Assembly (NCBI GenBank): GCA_037134895.1
Contig: JBAXLI010000020.1
Coordinates: 1-60,102, forward strand
Direction: 5' to 3'
Length of the DNA: 60,102 bases
DNA from: CAIRDP01 sp037134895
GTDB taxonomy: Bacteria; Bacteroidota; Bacteroidia; Bacteroidales; FEN-979
Part shown: piece after piece, positions 15,698 to 23,449 of the stretch
Position numbering within the stretch: the stretch's first letter is position 1
How the letters are laid out: every line of letters starts with the position of its first letter
Notes under the pieces: generated by a model
The model's database searches: none
What the model saw: the letters and a program-made list of their open reading frames with translations, nothing else
What the model was told of the DNA's origin: nothing
Position numbers and translations under genes: made by a program

Positions 15698-17851
15698 TTA
15701 AAATGGCAATTCATCGGCGGGGCTTTTGAGGTTTTCGGTATTCAACATGGTTTTCTTTATGAGGTATGGCCTACCTGTTTTGGGAGGATCGTTGACAAAT
15801 GGATTGAAATAGATGGATTCCAGGATAGGGATGAGGTTAAACTCATTCTTGAGAACGCTTCTGATATAGGGTAAGTCGATCCTGGGATCGCTGGCAAAGA
15901 ATTTGCTTTTAATGGATTTGACGTCGGCATAGAATTCATCCTGGGCGCGGAGTTCATTCATGAACATATCCTCAAACAACATGACCATGGCTTTATACAG
16001 GCTGGATTTTGATTCTTTTTTAACATCGAGCAGGGAAGTGTTTGACAATTCGGCCGGGGTGAATCCGGAACGGTCACGAGAGAAGTCAACAGGTGGCAGT
16101 GTGGTCAGATAATGAAGGAATGCCGGGATTTCCTTTACCATATCGGTCTCAATGTTGTGGTTGGTGATGGATGGGATAGTGACTTTGCGAATGAAAAACC
16201 GGATTTCTTCTTCGTCGATACGGGCAAACTTGTCTTCATTATTGGAGGTCAGGATGATCTTTCCGAAGAATGGCATGCGGTATTGGCTGACGAATTTCTG
16301 GTTTACAGAGATGAACTTTTGTGTTGCCATGGATTTGACTTTCTCAACGGTGATGGCTTTTTCAATGAGGGTTTCTTCAACGGCAATGATGTTGCTGCTT
16401 GCATAAGTTGAATTGAAACCATTGATCAAATCGTCGGGGGAGATGGTTGCCATGTTATCGCCAAAGATCATGTTAAGCCAATTCACAAAGGTGGTCTTGC
16501 CTGTTTGGCGTTCACGGCTGACCATGACCAGGATGGGCATGAGGCGATCGGGATGGAGATACAGGATCTGCAGATACCGGAGTCCGAGCTCATATTGTTC
16601 ACCGAAAATATGGCGGATCAGGATTTCGGTCCAATCCCAGGTTCCGGGCGAGGGATTATGAGGAAAGGGGCGGTAAAGGTTATAACAATTATTCACAATG
16701 GGAGAGAAATTCAGGTTATCGGGAAGGATCGTAAAATCGTCGAAGCGGGCTATCCTGTCAAGAATTGCCTTGCCATGATCCAGCTTGATTGCATCAATCT
16801 TCCATGGCTTAAGTTCGGTGCGGCTGATCCCAAAGCGGTCAGTCTTCTTGATTTTTTTGAAATAGTCGACCCCGATCCTGATATATGGAACCTCTTCATC
16901 AAAATACTTTTGCTGGATCCAGGAAATGGCTGAACTATATGAATCGTTAAACCTTAAGCGGACAAGGATCTGAAAAGGTGTATAGTAACAATCATTGAGG
17001 AAAGGCGCAGCGGATGAGCTGAATACATACAAGGCATTATACTTCTTGCCCCAGGTGGCGGAATGTTCATTGCCTGGTTTGCCCGGACGTTTCCAGAATT
17101 CAATGCCCTCGGTTTCGTCAGTCTTCAGCTTTACCCAGCCTTTGTCCTCCAGGAGCTTTTTTGCGTAGGCAGCACAGTTCCAGTTGAAATAGCTGACTGG
17201 GTCGGTGGTGTCGAAGTGTTGGGCGTGAGGAAGGACGGAAGGAAGATCGTGAGGAAGGACGTGAAGAAGATCGTGAGGGAGGGCGTGAGTAAAAGTCTTT
17301 GCAAGGGTTATCAGGTAGTTGCGTTCGTCGTGGGTGATTGTTGGGATGGAATTGATTGATCCGCTGTGGATGGTGTAGTTTGGGGAGGGATAGACTACGG
17401 TGTATCCTCCTTCGCCACGGGTTTCGATCATGGATTCTCCGGAGGGCCAGTTCGCCAGTTTTTGGTTTCCTTCAAAGATTTCGGATTCATAACGATAAAG
17501 AATATGATAGCCTCCGCGGGGAGATCGTTCGATGGGAAGATTATACCTGGACAGAATATGCGCTACTCCTTCGTCGGTAATGAACCTATTATAAATTTCT
17601 TCAATATCGTTACCATGCGAATCGAAATCAATAACCTCCAGTCCGCATGAGACAGAGCCGGAGATGAGGGCTAGTCCCCATGCTTGTAAAAACAGTTGAT
17701 CGCAATCCTCAAGATCAGGCAGGGCCTTTTGATACCTTTCCCATTTGATGGTTGCCCGCTTGTCGCTGTTCACCGGGATCACTGATAATCCGGCGAGCAA
17801 ATACTCTTCAGCGATTTCCCGAATGGTTGAGGCTGGAGAATCTCTGATCAT
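15698..17851 (-). CDS. Primase-polymerase/superfamily 3 helicase fusion (717 aa)
   Basis: Start at the ATG at 17851 (MIRDSPASTIREIAEEYL). Residues about 10-170 are a bifunctional Prim-Pol domain: LEVIDFDSHG carries the catalytic acidic pair, and SPRGGYHILYR the nucleotide-binding histidine. The C-terminal half is a D5-type helicase: Walker A in SRERQTGKTTF, Walker B in IIAVEETL, and sensor IILTSNNEDKF with an arginine finger region (EEEIRFFIRKV). A linker around residues 190-212 is made of 8-residue repeats (LPHDLLHV, LPHDLPSV, LPHAQHF). The last residues, SPADELPF, match an SSB-type acidic tail. It should initiate and unwind at the element's origin. Confidence 0.88.
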   Translation of the reverse strand: MIRDSPASTIREIAEEYLLAGLSVIPVNSDKRATIKWERYQKALPDLEDCDQLFLQAWGLALISGSVSCGLEVIDFDSHGNDIEEIYNRFITDEGVAHILSRYNLPIERSPRGGYHILYRYESEIFEGNQKLANWPSGESMIETRGEGGYTVVYPSPNYTIHSGSINSIPTITHDERNYLITLAKTFTHALPHDLLHVLPHDLPSVLPHAQHFDTTDPVSYFNWNCAAYAKKLLEDKGWVKLKTDETEGIEFWKRPGKPGNEHSATWGKKYNALYVFSSSAAPFLNDCYYTPFQILVRLRFNDSYSSAISWIQQKYFDEEVPYIRIGVDYFKKIKKTDRFGISRTELKPWKIDAIKLDHGKAILDRIARFDDFTILPDNLNFSPIVNNCYNLYRPFPHNPSPGTWDWTEILIRHIFGEQYELGLRYLQILYLHPDRLMPILVMVSRERQTGKTTFVNWLNMIFGDNMATISPDDLINGFNSTYASSNIIAVEETLIEKAITVEKVKSMATQKFISVNQKFVSQYRMPFFGKIILTSNNEDKFARIDEEEIRFFIRKVTIPSITNHNIETDMVKEIPAFLHYLTTLPPVDFSRDRSGFTPAELSNTSLLDVKKESKSSLYKAMVMLFEDMFMNELRAQDEFYADVKSIKSKFFASDPRIDLPYIRSVLKNEFNLIPILESIYFNPFVNDPPKTGRPYLIKKTMLNTENLKSPADELPF
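17228..17298. repeat. 24-nt tandem repeat inside the primase-helicase linker
   Basis: Units beginning GTGAGGAAGGACG at 17228, 17252 and (diverged) 17276 encode 8-residue LPHDLxxV repeats. The repeat length is a multiple of three, so copy-number change would only lengthen or shorten the linker. Confidence 0.8.
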
Positions 17852-17898
17852 ATACAAAAATTTAAAGTGGTTGAAGAATCATGATCATACGAAAGGAA

Positions 17899-18231
17899 TC
17901 AGAATGGAAGATCATCTTCTGGGGCTTCAAGCGGGCCGGTATCGGATGGTTGCGGAGATGAATGGACTGACTTCATTGCGGGAGTCATGAGGTGATCGTT
18001 AAGCTGAGACTCAGTCGGTTTTTGATAATCCTGGATTTGTTTTTCCTCGATATACCCTGCGATCCTGATCTTTCCGGAATCGGTGAACCGGGCCCAGGCG
18101 GATAGCCGGATATCCATCCCTCTGAACTTCGCTTCACCGAAAAAATCGGGGGAGTTTTCTTTTTTCTTGAATTCAGGATCTACTTTAATGAGGCTGAAGG
18201 TGCCTTCTTTTGTTTCGAATTTGTCGGACAT
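17899..18231 (-). CDS. SSB-like DNA-binding protein with acidic DDLPF tail (110 aa)
   Basis: The open frame extends upstream through a word-repeat spacer, so the ATG at 18231 (MSDKFETKEGTFSLIK) is the sensible start. Residues 10-70 are a compact beta-rich domain (GEAKFRGMDIRLSAWARFTD, then GKIRIAGYIEEKQIQ) of OB-fold size and strand content. After a disordered linker with S, P and T comes EAPEDDLPF at the very end, the classic SSB acidic tip. With RecT, primase-helicase and nuclease around it, an SSB role in replication and recombination is likely, though the body does not match E. coli SSB. Confidence 0.75.
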   Translation of the reverse strand: MSDKFETKEGTFSLIKVDPEFKKKENSPDFFGEAKFRGMDIRLSAWARFTDSGKIRIAGYIEEKQIQDYQKPTESQLNDHLMTPAMKSVHSSPQPSDTGPLEAPEDDLPF

Positions 18232-18235
18232 AGGG

Positions 18236-18286
18236 TTAAGGTTTGAAGGGTTGAAGGAATGAAGGATAAAAGGTTTAAGGGTTTTA
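18236..18286. repeat. Intergenic short tandem repeat, GGTTGAAGGAATGAAGG words
   Basis: Words GTTTGAAGG, GTTGAAGGA, ATGAAGGAT, AAAAGGTTT, AAGGGTTTT fill the gap between the MBL-fold gene and the SSB-like gene. Confidence 0.7.
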
Positions 18287-18985
18287 GAACGGGTGTTTGG
18301 ACAGGTATACTTCGAGGCCTTTGTCGGCGATCCATACTGAAGAATTGGGCGCGATGGGTTGTACTGATTTTTTAAATTGTTGTGCATTGGAATTGACGCA
18401 GCTCAGATGCAGAAGGACGATATTCCGGACCTGCCGCAAATCGTTTGCCTGGAGGAATCCCAGGCAAGTATCAAGGCTCATATGCCGGCCCACGGCCCGG
18501 TCGCTGGTGAGGATGGCATCCTCATAATTGGCCTCGATGAGGATATGATTGAGGTTATTGAACTTGTTGGAGATATATGCTGCATCCGTTACGAACAGAA
18601 TGGAACCGAAAAACGGATGGTTGATCAGGAAGCCCAACGTAGGAATACCATGAGGAACCGGGAAGGGGATGACTTTGAACTCACCAATCCGGATTATGGT
18701 ATTGGCCTGGATTGGATGGACCCGGTGGCCTGAGATGCTAGCGGCCTCAATGGTTTCGGCTGAGGTATAGATATCGATGCCAGCCTTCATATAATCATCG
18801 GCGTATTTGCAATGATCACCATGGGAATGGGTGATGAGACAGGCGGCGACCTTCCGCAGATCATAATTCAGGGCTTTTTTGACATCATTTAAGCGGATAC
18901 CGGCCTCGATGATGAGTATCTCGAAAAAGGATTCGAGAAGATAGCAGTTGCCTGCAGATTCACTGCCGAGGACTTTGAGTGTCAT
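18284..18985 (-). CDS. Metallo-beta-lactamase-fold hydrolase in the replication module (233 aa)
   Basis: The ATG at 18985 overlaps the RecT stop (TGATG), so translation is coupled. The MBL metal motif is THSHGDHCKYADDYMKAG (HxHxDH), and later metal ligands are present in PVPHGIPTLGF, FVTDAA and the terminal LHLS stretch. The whole protein is the single MBL domain with no beta-CASP insertion visible, like the YycJ/WalJ and phage-encoded members of the family, which act as nucleases or phosphodiesterases. Its place between RecT and an SSB-like protein suggests a DNA-processing role, perhaps the exonuclease partner of RecT; this is inference. Confidence 0.82.
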   Translation of the reverse strand: MTLKVLGSESAGNCYLLESFFEILIIEAGIRLNDVKKALNYDLRKVAACLITHSHGDHCKYADDYMKAGIDIYTSAETIEAASISGHRVHPIQANTIIRIGEFKVIPFPVPHGIPTLGFLINHPFFGSILFVTDAAYISNKFNNLNHILIEANYEDAILTSDRAVGRHMSLDTCLGFLQANDLRQVRNIVLLHLSCVNSNAQQFKKSVQPIAPNSSVWIADKGLEVYLSKHPF

Positions 18986-19878
18986 CAGAAACCGGGTTCT
19001 TTGGGTGAAACTTCCTTTTTCCACTCACGCTTGGATTCAGGTTTGGGCGAAGTGGCTGTCGAAGGTGGATCAAGAGTCTCAATGATGGCCTCGACGGGTT
19101 CATCTTCGGGAATTTCGATCAAATCACCCTGATTGGCCCCGGCTTCGATCTCGGCTTTTACCCTGCCAATCCGACCGTCTTCACCTGGTTCCATGAGCAC
19201 GGAATCATCACTGGCCGCGATCAACAGTTTACAAGCCCGGTTAATGACTGTTTTCTTGGCCATTTCGCCAGGAAAGTTCTTGTGGGCCGGACTCTGTCCT
19301 TTGGTGGGACCCTGTTCCCATGATTTCTGAATCTGGGCCATGGTCATGATCTCGGTATTCACAGATCCGTCGTCAAAGGTTACCACGGCATAAGCACCGA
19401 TGATCTTTGCATCGTCGAGGTTTTCCATGCGCTGGGCATGAGAAGTGATCTGCTTCATACCGGTGGTTGTGTCAATGGCATATTCAAACACATCGCCCTT
19501 GTAGATGACACCGGCGTAAATGTTCTTCATGGCGCTGTACCTGCGGGCCAGGGCAATACTTCCGGCGTATTCGCGCTGCAGGGTCAGTTTGTTACCGTAG
19601 ACAATGAAGCTGCACTGGCGTTTGGCCGGGTTGAGTCCCTGAACTACCATGTTGAATAAAGAATTCGCGATGGAATCGGGAGTTGATGACTGAAGGACCG
19701 GGAGGTTGGCCTTGTCCTTCATGTCCTGAAGGATTAGCCAGGCGGAGCGAAGTGCATTTTCGGCACTGAAATCGGGAGGCAGGGCGATGCCACCGATTTC
19801 TTTGAGACTGTTGACCTTGGTGAGGACCTTTTCGACCAGAGGCGGTTCGAATTTTTTGATTGAGTTTTCTGTTGGCAT
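18985..19878 (-). CDS. recT: RecT-family single-strand annealing protein (297 aa)
   Basis: Anneals complementary single strands during phage recombination and replication. The RecT hallmarks are present in order: NSLFNMVVQGLNPAKRQCSF, then a strand with LTLQREYAGSIALARR around residues 98-113 (the Q-x-E-Y-x-G core), and KKTVINRACKLLIAASDD toward the end of the fold. The C-terminal 50 residues are acidic and disordered (LIEIPEDEPVEAIIETLDPP), a tail often used for partner binding. Its stop overlaps the MBL gene start. The usual RecE nuclease is absent; the neighbouring ATPase and MBL protein may stand in. Confidence 0.93.
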   Translation of the reverse strand: MPTENSIKKFEPPLVEKVLTKVNSLKEIGGIALPPDFSAENALRSAWLILQDMKDKANLPVLQSSTPDSIANSLFNMVVQGLNPAKRQCSFIVYGNKLTLQREYAGSIALARRYSAMKNIYAGVIYKGDVFEYAIDTTTGMKQITSHAQRMENLDDAKIIGAYAVVTFDDGSVNTEIMTMAQIQKSWEQGPTKGQSPAHKNFPGEMAKKTVINRACKLLIAASDDSVLMEPGEDGRIGRVKAEIEAGANQGDLIEIPEDEPVEAIIETLDPPSTATSPKPESKREWKKEVSPKEPGF

Positions 19879-19890
19879 AAGGATGGGGTT

Positions 19891-19935
19891 TTTGAATATC
19901 GAATATTGAACATTGAATAATGAATGTCGAAGTGT
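19891..19935. repeat. Intergenic short tandem repeat, ATATCGAATATTGAACATTGAA words
   Basis: Same word family as 3963-4003 and 6667-6710, here separating RecT from the ATPase gene 16-25 kb away from those copies. Confidence 0.85.
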
Positions 19936-19937
19936 AT

Positions 19938-21881
19938 TTATTTTATTATCAGAGTTTTATCATTACTTACTATGAGGTTTATGAGTTGGGATTCGGTGTG
20001 TGGAATTTCATTCGTGGATTCGCGGTTGTCGATCCAGATGGGGGCGGATATTTTATAGTGTTTGCTGAGGGTGTTGATAATGTCGATGCCAGCCTGGATC
20101 TTGCCGGCGCTGTTGACATCGGCATAGGGAACTCCGCCGACCATGCAATCACAACATTCCTCAATGCCACCATTGATGAGGGTATTGAACATCCTGAACT
20201 TAACCAGGCTGAATTTGCCGTTTACCCGGGATTCAACGAGATCCATGCGGGAGCGGGTGTAGGCATCCATGGCGAATTCCTGCTTTTCGAGATCGCTGAT
20301 CTGGGCGGCCAGGGATTTTTCGGAAGACATCAGTTCATGGATTCTGGTTTTACCCCGTTTGATCACATCCTCATGGCCCAGGATTACCTGAAGGCCATAG
20401 ATTTCGGACTGCAGAGCTGACTTTTGCTGTTTGAGAGATTCAATATCAAGCTTTGGAGATTCGAGGATCTGCAATTCAAGTTTTGCTATCTGCTGACGGA
20501 TTTCGACGAGCTGAGGGATGGAATCAGGATCAGGGTCCCGGGGAGCTGGCAGAGTTTCGGATTCGGAGAGTTGCTGGGAAAGTGATTCAAGTGATGCTGA
20601 AAGTTTATGGATTTCGGCATTGGTAGTTTCGACATCTGCCGTGATTTCGCCAAATGTTACAGAAAGCCGGCGGCCCCGGGATGTGATATCCGCCAGCCGT
20701 TTTGAATTATTTTCAGTGAAGGCCTGAATCATTTGGGCCGACTTTTCGGCAATGCTTTCTGGATCCAGTTCCCGTTTGCAGAGGGGACAAACAAATTCAT
20801 CCTCCTTAAAAACCAATTCTGCCATACTGACCGCGGTCCATTCGGCCCTGAGTTCATTGATCTCAGATTCAATGGACGATTTGGATTGAAGCAAAATATC
20901 GAGAGCATGCTGCTCATCTTTCAACTGGCGGGACAGAACTGAATGCTTTTGCTTCAGATCGTTGAGCTTCAGCATTTGTTCATTCCGGACTTTCTGCAGC
21001 CTGGATTTCTCTTCGAACTGCATTGAATTCAGGGTTTCACGGAGTTTGAACACCTGGTTCTGGATGCACTGGATCTCTTCTGCCTTCTGCTTGTAAGCCG
21101 TGACCTGGTCGGTGATCGTATTCTCTACATCGAGCAAGGCAGCCTGCTTTTGGGAGATATCGGCCTTGACGGCTTCGAAATCGACCGGTTCAGGCAATCC
21201 CTTTGTGACTTCATCGATGCGGGTAGAAATCGTCTTTAACTCATCGCTGAGCTTTTTTTTGCGAACTGCAATCTCCTTACGGAAATCGGCCAGGCCCTTG
21301 CCGGAATTGAGAATAGCGTTGATATCCCTGACTTGGTCCTTTTCCATCATGCCCAGTACTTCCTTGTTACTGATCTCACCGGCAATCAGGATCAGAACCT
21401 GGCGGCGATCCTGCCACTTAAGTGTGTTGAAATACAAAGTGGACGTGAGCAGCTTGAACAAGCCTTCGTTGATTAGGCAATCAATCTTTGATTTGTACTC
21501 GCCAGCCTGCAGGGGGACTCCGTTCCACCAGAACAGGGTTTCGTGGCCTGTAAGCTCCGATTGCTCAGCGCCCCGGCGACGAGTCCACTTTTCCTGGTAG
21601 ATCCGTTTAAGGGTCATAGAAATGCCATCCGCAGACAATATCCCTTCGACCATATGGTCCAGCATAGGAATTGCTTTGCCGGTTTCATCCAGGGTTTTAA
21701 TGTTGAAGTCCTTTGCATCGTGAGAATCTTTGCCGAACAGCAGCCAGGTAAAGGCATCGAAGACGGTGGATTTGCCGGTACCATTATCGCCATGGATGTT
21801 GGTAACGGAGCCAAACTCAATGGTAAGGTCTTTTATGCCTTTGAAATTGGTGAAGGTGAGTTGATGGAGGTGGATGTTCAT
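19938..21881 (-). CDS. Rad50/SbcC-like AAA ATPase with zinc hook (647 aa)
   Basis: SMC-like ATPase that should bind DNA ends and work with RecT. Walker A is NIHGDNGTGKSTVFDAFTWL at residues 28-47. Two coiled coils (about residues 195-310 and 330-500) flank a CPLC zinc-hook motif at about residue 365 (EDEFVCPLCKREL), with just one CxxC, as in Rad50. The C-terminal ATPase half includes an AGKIQAGIDII signature-like stretch and WIDNRES as Walker B, where the usual glutamate after D is replaced by N; phage members of this group commonly read DNxE. It lies directly upstream of RecT on the same strand. Confidence 0.88.
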   Translation of the reverse strand: MNIHLHQLTFTNFKGIKDLTIEFGSVTNIHGDNGTGKSTVFDAFTWLLFGKDSHDAKDFNIKTLDETGKAIPMLDHMVEGILSADGISMTLKRIYQEKWTRRRGAEQSELTGHETLFWWNGVPLQAGEYKSKIDCLINEGLFKLLTSTLYFNTLKWQDRRQVLILIAGEISNKEVLGMMEKDQVRDINAILNSGKGLADFRKEIAVRKKKLSDELKTISTRIDEVTKGLPEPVDFEAVKADISQKQAALLDVENTITDQVTAYKQKAEEIQCIQNQVFKLRETLNSMQFEEKSRLQKVRNEQMLKLNDLKQKHSVLSRQLKDEQHALDILLQSKSSIESEINELRAEWTAVSMAELVFKEDEFVCPLCKRELDPESIAEKSAQMIQAFTENNSKRLADITSRGRRLSVTFGEITADVETTNAEIHKLSASLESLSQQLSESETLPAPRDPDPDSIPQLVEIRQQIAKLELQILESPKLDIESLKQQKSALQSEIYGLQVILGHEDVIKRGKTRIHELMSSEKSLAAQISDLEKQEFAMDAYTRSRMDLVESRVNGKFSLVKFRMFNTLINGGIEECCDCMVGGVPYADVNSAGKIQAGIDIINTLSKHYKISAPIWIDNRESTNEIPHTESQLINLIVSNDKTLIIK

Positions 21882-21894
21882 GGGGAGGGGGTGG

Positions 21895-21935
21895 TATTAG
21901 GCACTGGGTACTGGATAATGAGTACTGGGCTTAGT
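21895..21935. repeat. Intergenic short tandem repeat, GGCACTGGGTACTGG words
   Basis: Words TTAGGCACTG, GGTACTGG, ATAATGAG, TACTGGGC resemble the spacer at 1761-1796 and lie between the HTH gene and the ATPase gene. Confidence 0.75.
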
Positions 21936-21937
21936 AA

Positions 21938-22264
21938 TTATCGGACGAGGCTGTTAATTGCATTGATTTTGATTTCGTCGGTGGTTGAGCGACGGGAGGA
22001 TTTGATCCAGGCGAGGAGTTCCACCTTTGAGAAATACAAGCGGCCCCGGCGTTTCATGCAGGGAATGGCCCGCTGGTGGACATATCCGTAAACAGTGGGC
22101 ACGGTTACAGAAAGTAGAGTTGCTGCCGCTTCGATAGTAAGCAATTCATCACGGACCGGATCATCGGCAGGAACTGCTGCTTCCTTGAGCGCTTTACGGA
22201 CTTGGTTAAAGACCAGGGTTTCAAGCTCGGTAAGGGAAAGGGGGGAAAGAATAAAGTCGTGCAT
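21938..22264 (-). CDS. Excisionase-like helix-turn-helix protein (108 aa)
   Basis: Residues about 42-90 form the HTH_17/MerR-like winged helix of excisionase-family proteins: DELLTIEAAATLLSVTVPTV, then YGYVHQRAIPCMKRRGRLYF and SKVELLAWIKSS. The R-x-x-x-R-G-R-L-Y-F wing is typical. The N-terminal 40 residues add a helix. It lies between the integrase side and the recombination operon and may regulate both excision and early transcription. It could equally be a repressor; no sites were identified for it. Confidence 0.82.
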   Translation of the reverse strand: MHDFILSPLSLTELETLVFNQVRKALKEAAVPADDPVRDELLTIEAAATLLSVTVPTVYGYVHQRAIPCMKRRGRLYFSKVELLAWIKSSRRSTTDEIKINAINSLVR

Positions 22265-22330
22265 TGCTGATTTGATTTAAAAACCAGCAGCAAATAAAAT
22301 ACAAAAAAAAGCGAAAAGTTCAAATTGCCT

Positions 22331-22371
22331 TTGCCTGATTTGCCGATCAGCAAACGAGGCAAACCAGGCAA
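22331..22371. repeat. 14-bp inverted repeat around the end of an unknown gene
   Basis: TTGCCTGATTTGCC (22331-22344) and GGCAAACCAGGCAA (22358-22371) pair at 13 of 14 positions with a 13-nt loop. The right arm encodes the C-terminal LVCLVC of the upstream leftward gene, and the structure lies about 70 bases before the HTH gene start. There is no immediate T-run, so an operator or processing hairpin is as likely as a terminator. Confidence 0.6.
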
Positions 22372-23249
22372 TCGATATCAAGTGCATCGATAAGAAAGGC
22401 TAGAAAAGGGATGATGGAAACTATGATGGTCTTTTTCAGTTCGTTGAACAGATAGGAAAATTCCTTGGGGGAAGGATTAACATGCGTGATGGTTGAAGAA
22501 CTGATATTCTCGGTTTTGAAAGTATTCGTGCAGATGGACTGGATTTCGGAGATGGTAAATTTAGCTTTCTTGCAAAAGCCATAAATAGCAAGCCATTTCA
22601 CCAGACTTACCACGATCAACTTCCATCCGGGCCGGTAATCGTGCCAGGTACCACTGCCTGTGCAAAATCCTTTATCCTGAAGCTTGGCCATGACCTGCTG
22701 ATAGTCCGATACGTTATTGAAGGCTTCAAGAAGAGTGTTAAAGGCAGGATTCTTTTTCCTGCTTGAATAGGAGGTTAAGGATTTGGGATTGAGAAATCCG
22801 ATGGCAGGAGCTGTTGCAGGGAACGTAAGGTTATGCATCATTTTCACAAGGTAACCTTCGACAATCCGCCTTAATTCAGGACTGAAATTCTGAGGGTTCT
22901 CATGAAATCTTTGAAAGGTTGATGAAAGCCAGGTTAAGGAATCGCCACCCCGATGAATGTATGCATCGAGAAGGTTCTGTAAGATCGCAATAATGATTTC
23001 CTCATTGACAAAGATCTGATTAAGGCCGGTGTATAAAGAAGAAAGATCAATGGTATCAAGCTGTTCAACATGATCGGGTGTCAATTCAAGATCGGGATAG
23101 TTTTTCAACAGCTCCTTTACCGGCAGTTTCTTATCCTGGACCGATATGGTATGATCAAGATTCAGCAGTAACCCATACCTGGGTACATATTCGGCGACCT
23201 TCATAACAAGATTGGATTTGTTTATTCCGGCCAAGGTGACCAACCCCAT
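22347..23249 (-). CDS. Phage protein of unknown function (300 aa)
   Basis: The ATG at 23249 (MGLVTLAGINKSNLVMKVAE) is used; another possible start is at 23204. Mostly helical, with no recognised motif or signal peptide. The last 25 residues are hydrophobic (VSIIPFLAFLIDALDIDCLV) and could be a C-terminal membrane anchor, ending in the unusual CLVCLVC encoded by one arm of an inverted repeat. It lies between the integrase and the excisionase-like gene, a place often occupied by lysogeny, immunity or superinfection-exclusion genes. A membrane-anchored exclusion protein would fit, but this is speculation. Confidence 0.6.
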   Translation of the reverse strand: MGLVTLAGINKSNLVMKVAEYVPRYGLLLNLDHTISVQDKKLPVKELLKNYPDLELTPDHVEQLDTIDLSSLYTGLNQIFVNEEIIIAILQNLLDAYIHRGGDSLTWLSSTFQRFHENPQNFSPELRRIVEGYLVKMMHNLTFPATAPAIGFLNPKSLTSYSSRKKNPAFNTLLEAFNNVSDYQQVMAKLQDKGFCTGSGTWHDYRPGWKLIVVSLVKWLAIYGFCKKAKFTISEIQSICTNTFKTENISSSTITHVNPSPKEFSYLFNELKKTIIVSIIPFLAFLIDALDIDCLVCLVC

Positions 23250-23449
23250 GAAAAGGGGAAACAAACAAAATTATAATGAAAGATCGAGGACTATCTGTTG
23301 ATAAAAATTATTCTTCTTTATGTTTTCAACAATATAGCACCCTAAAAAATAATCATTACCATGCTGGGAATAACCACCTTGGTTAGGTTATTAACATATG
23401 AAAGCATGTTAATCGCCGGAAGACTGATGGAAGGTTTTAACGGATATTC

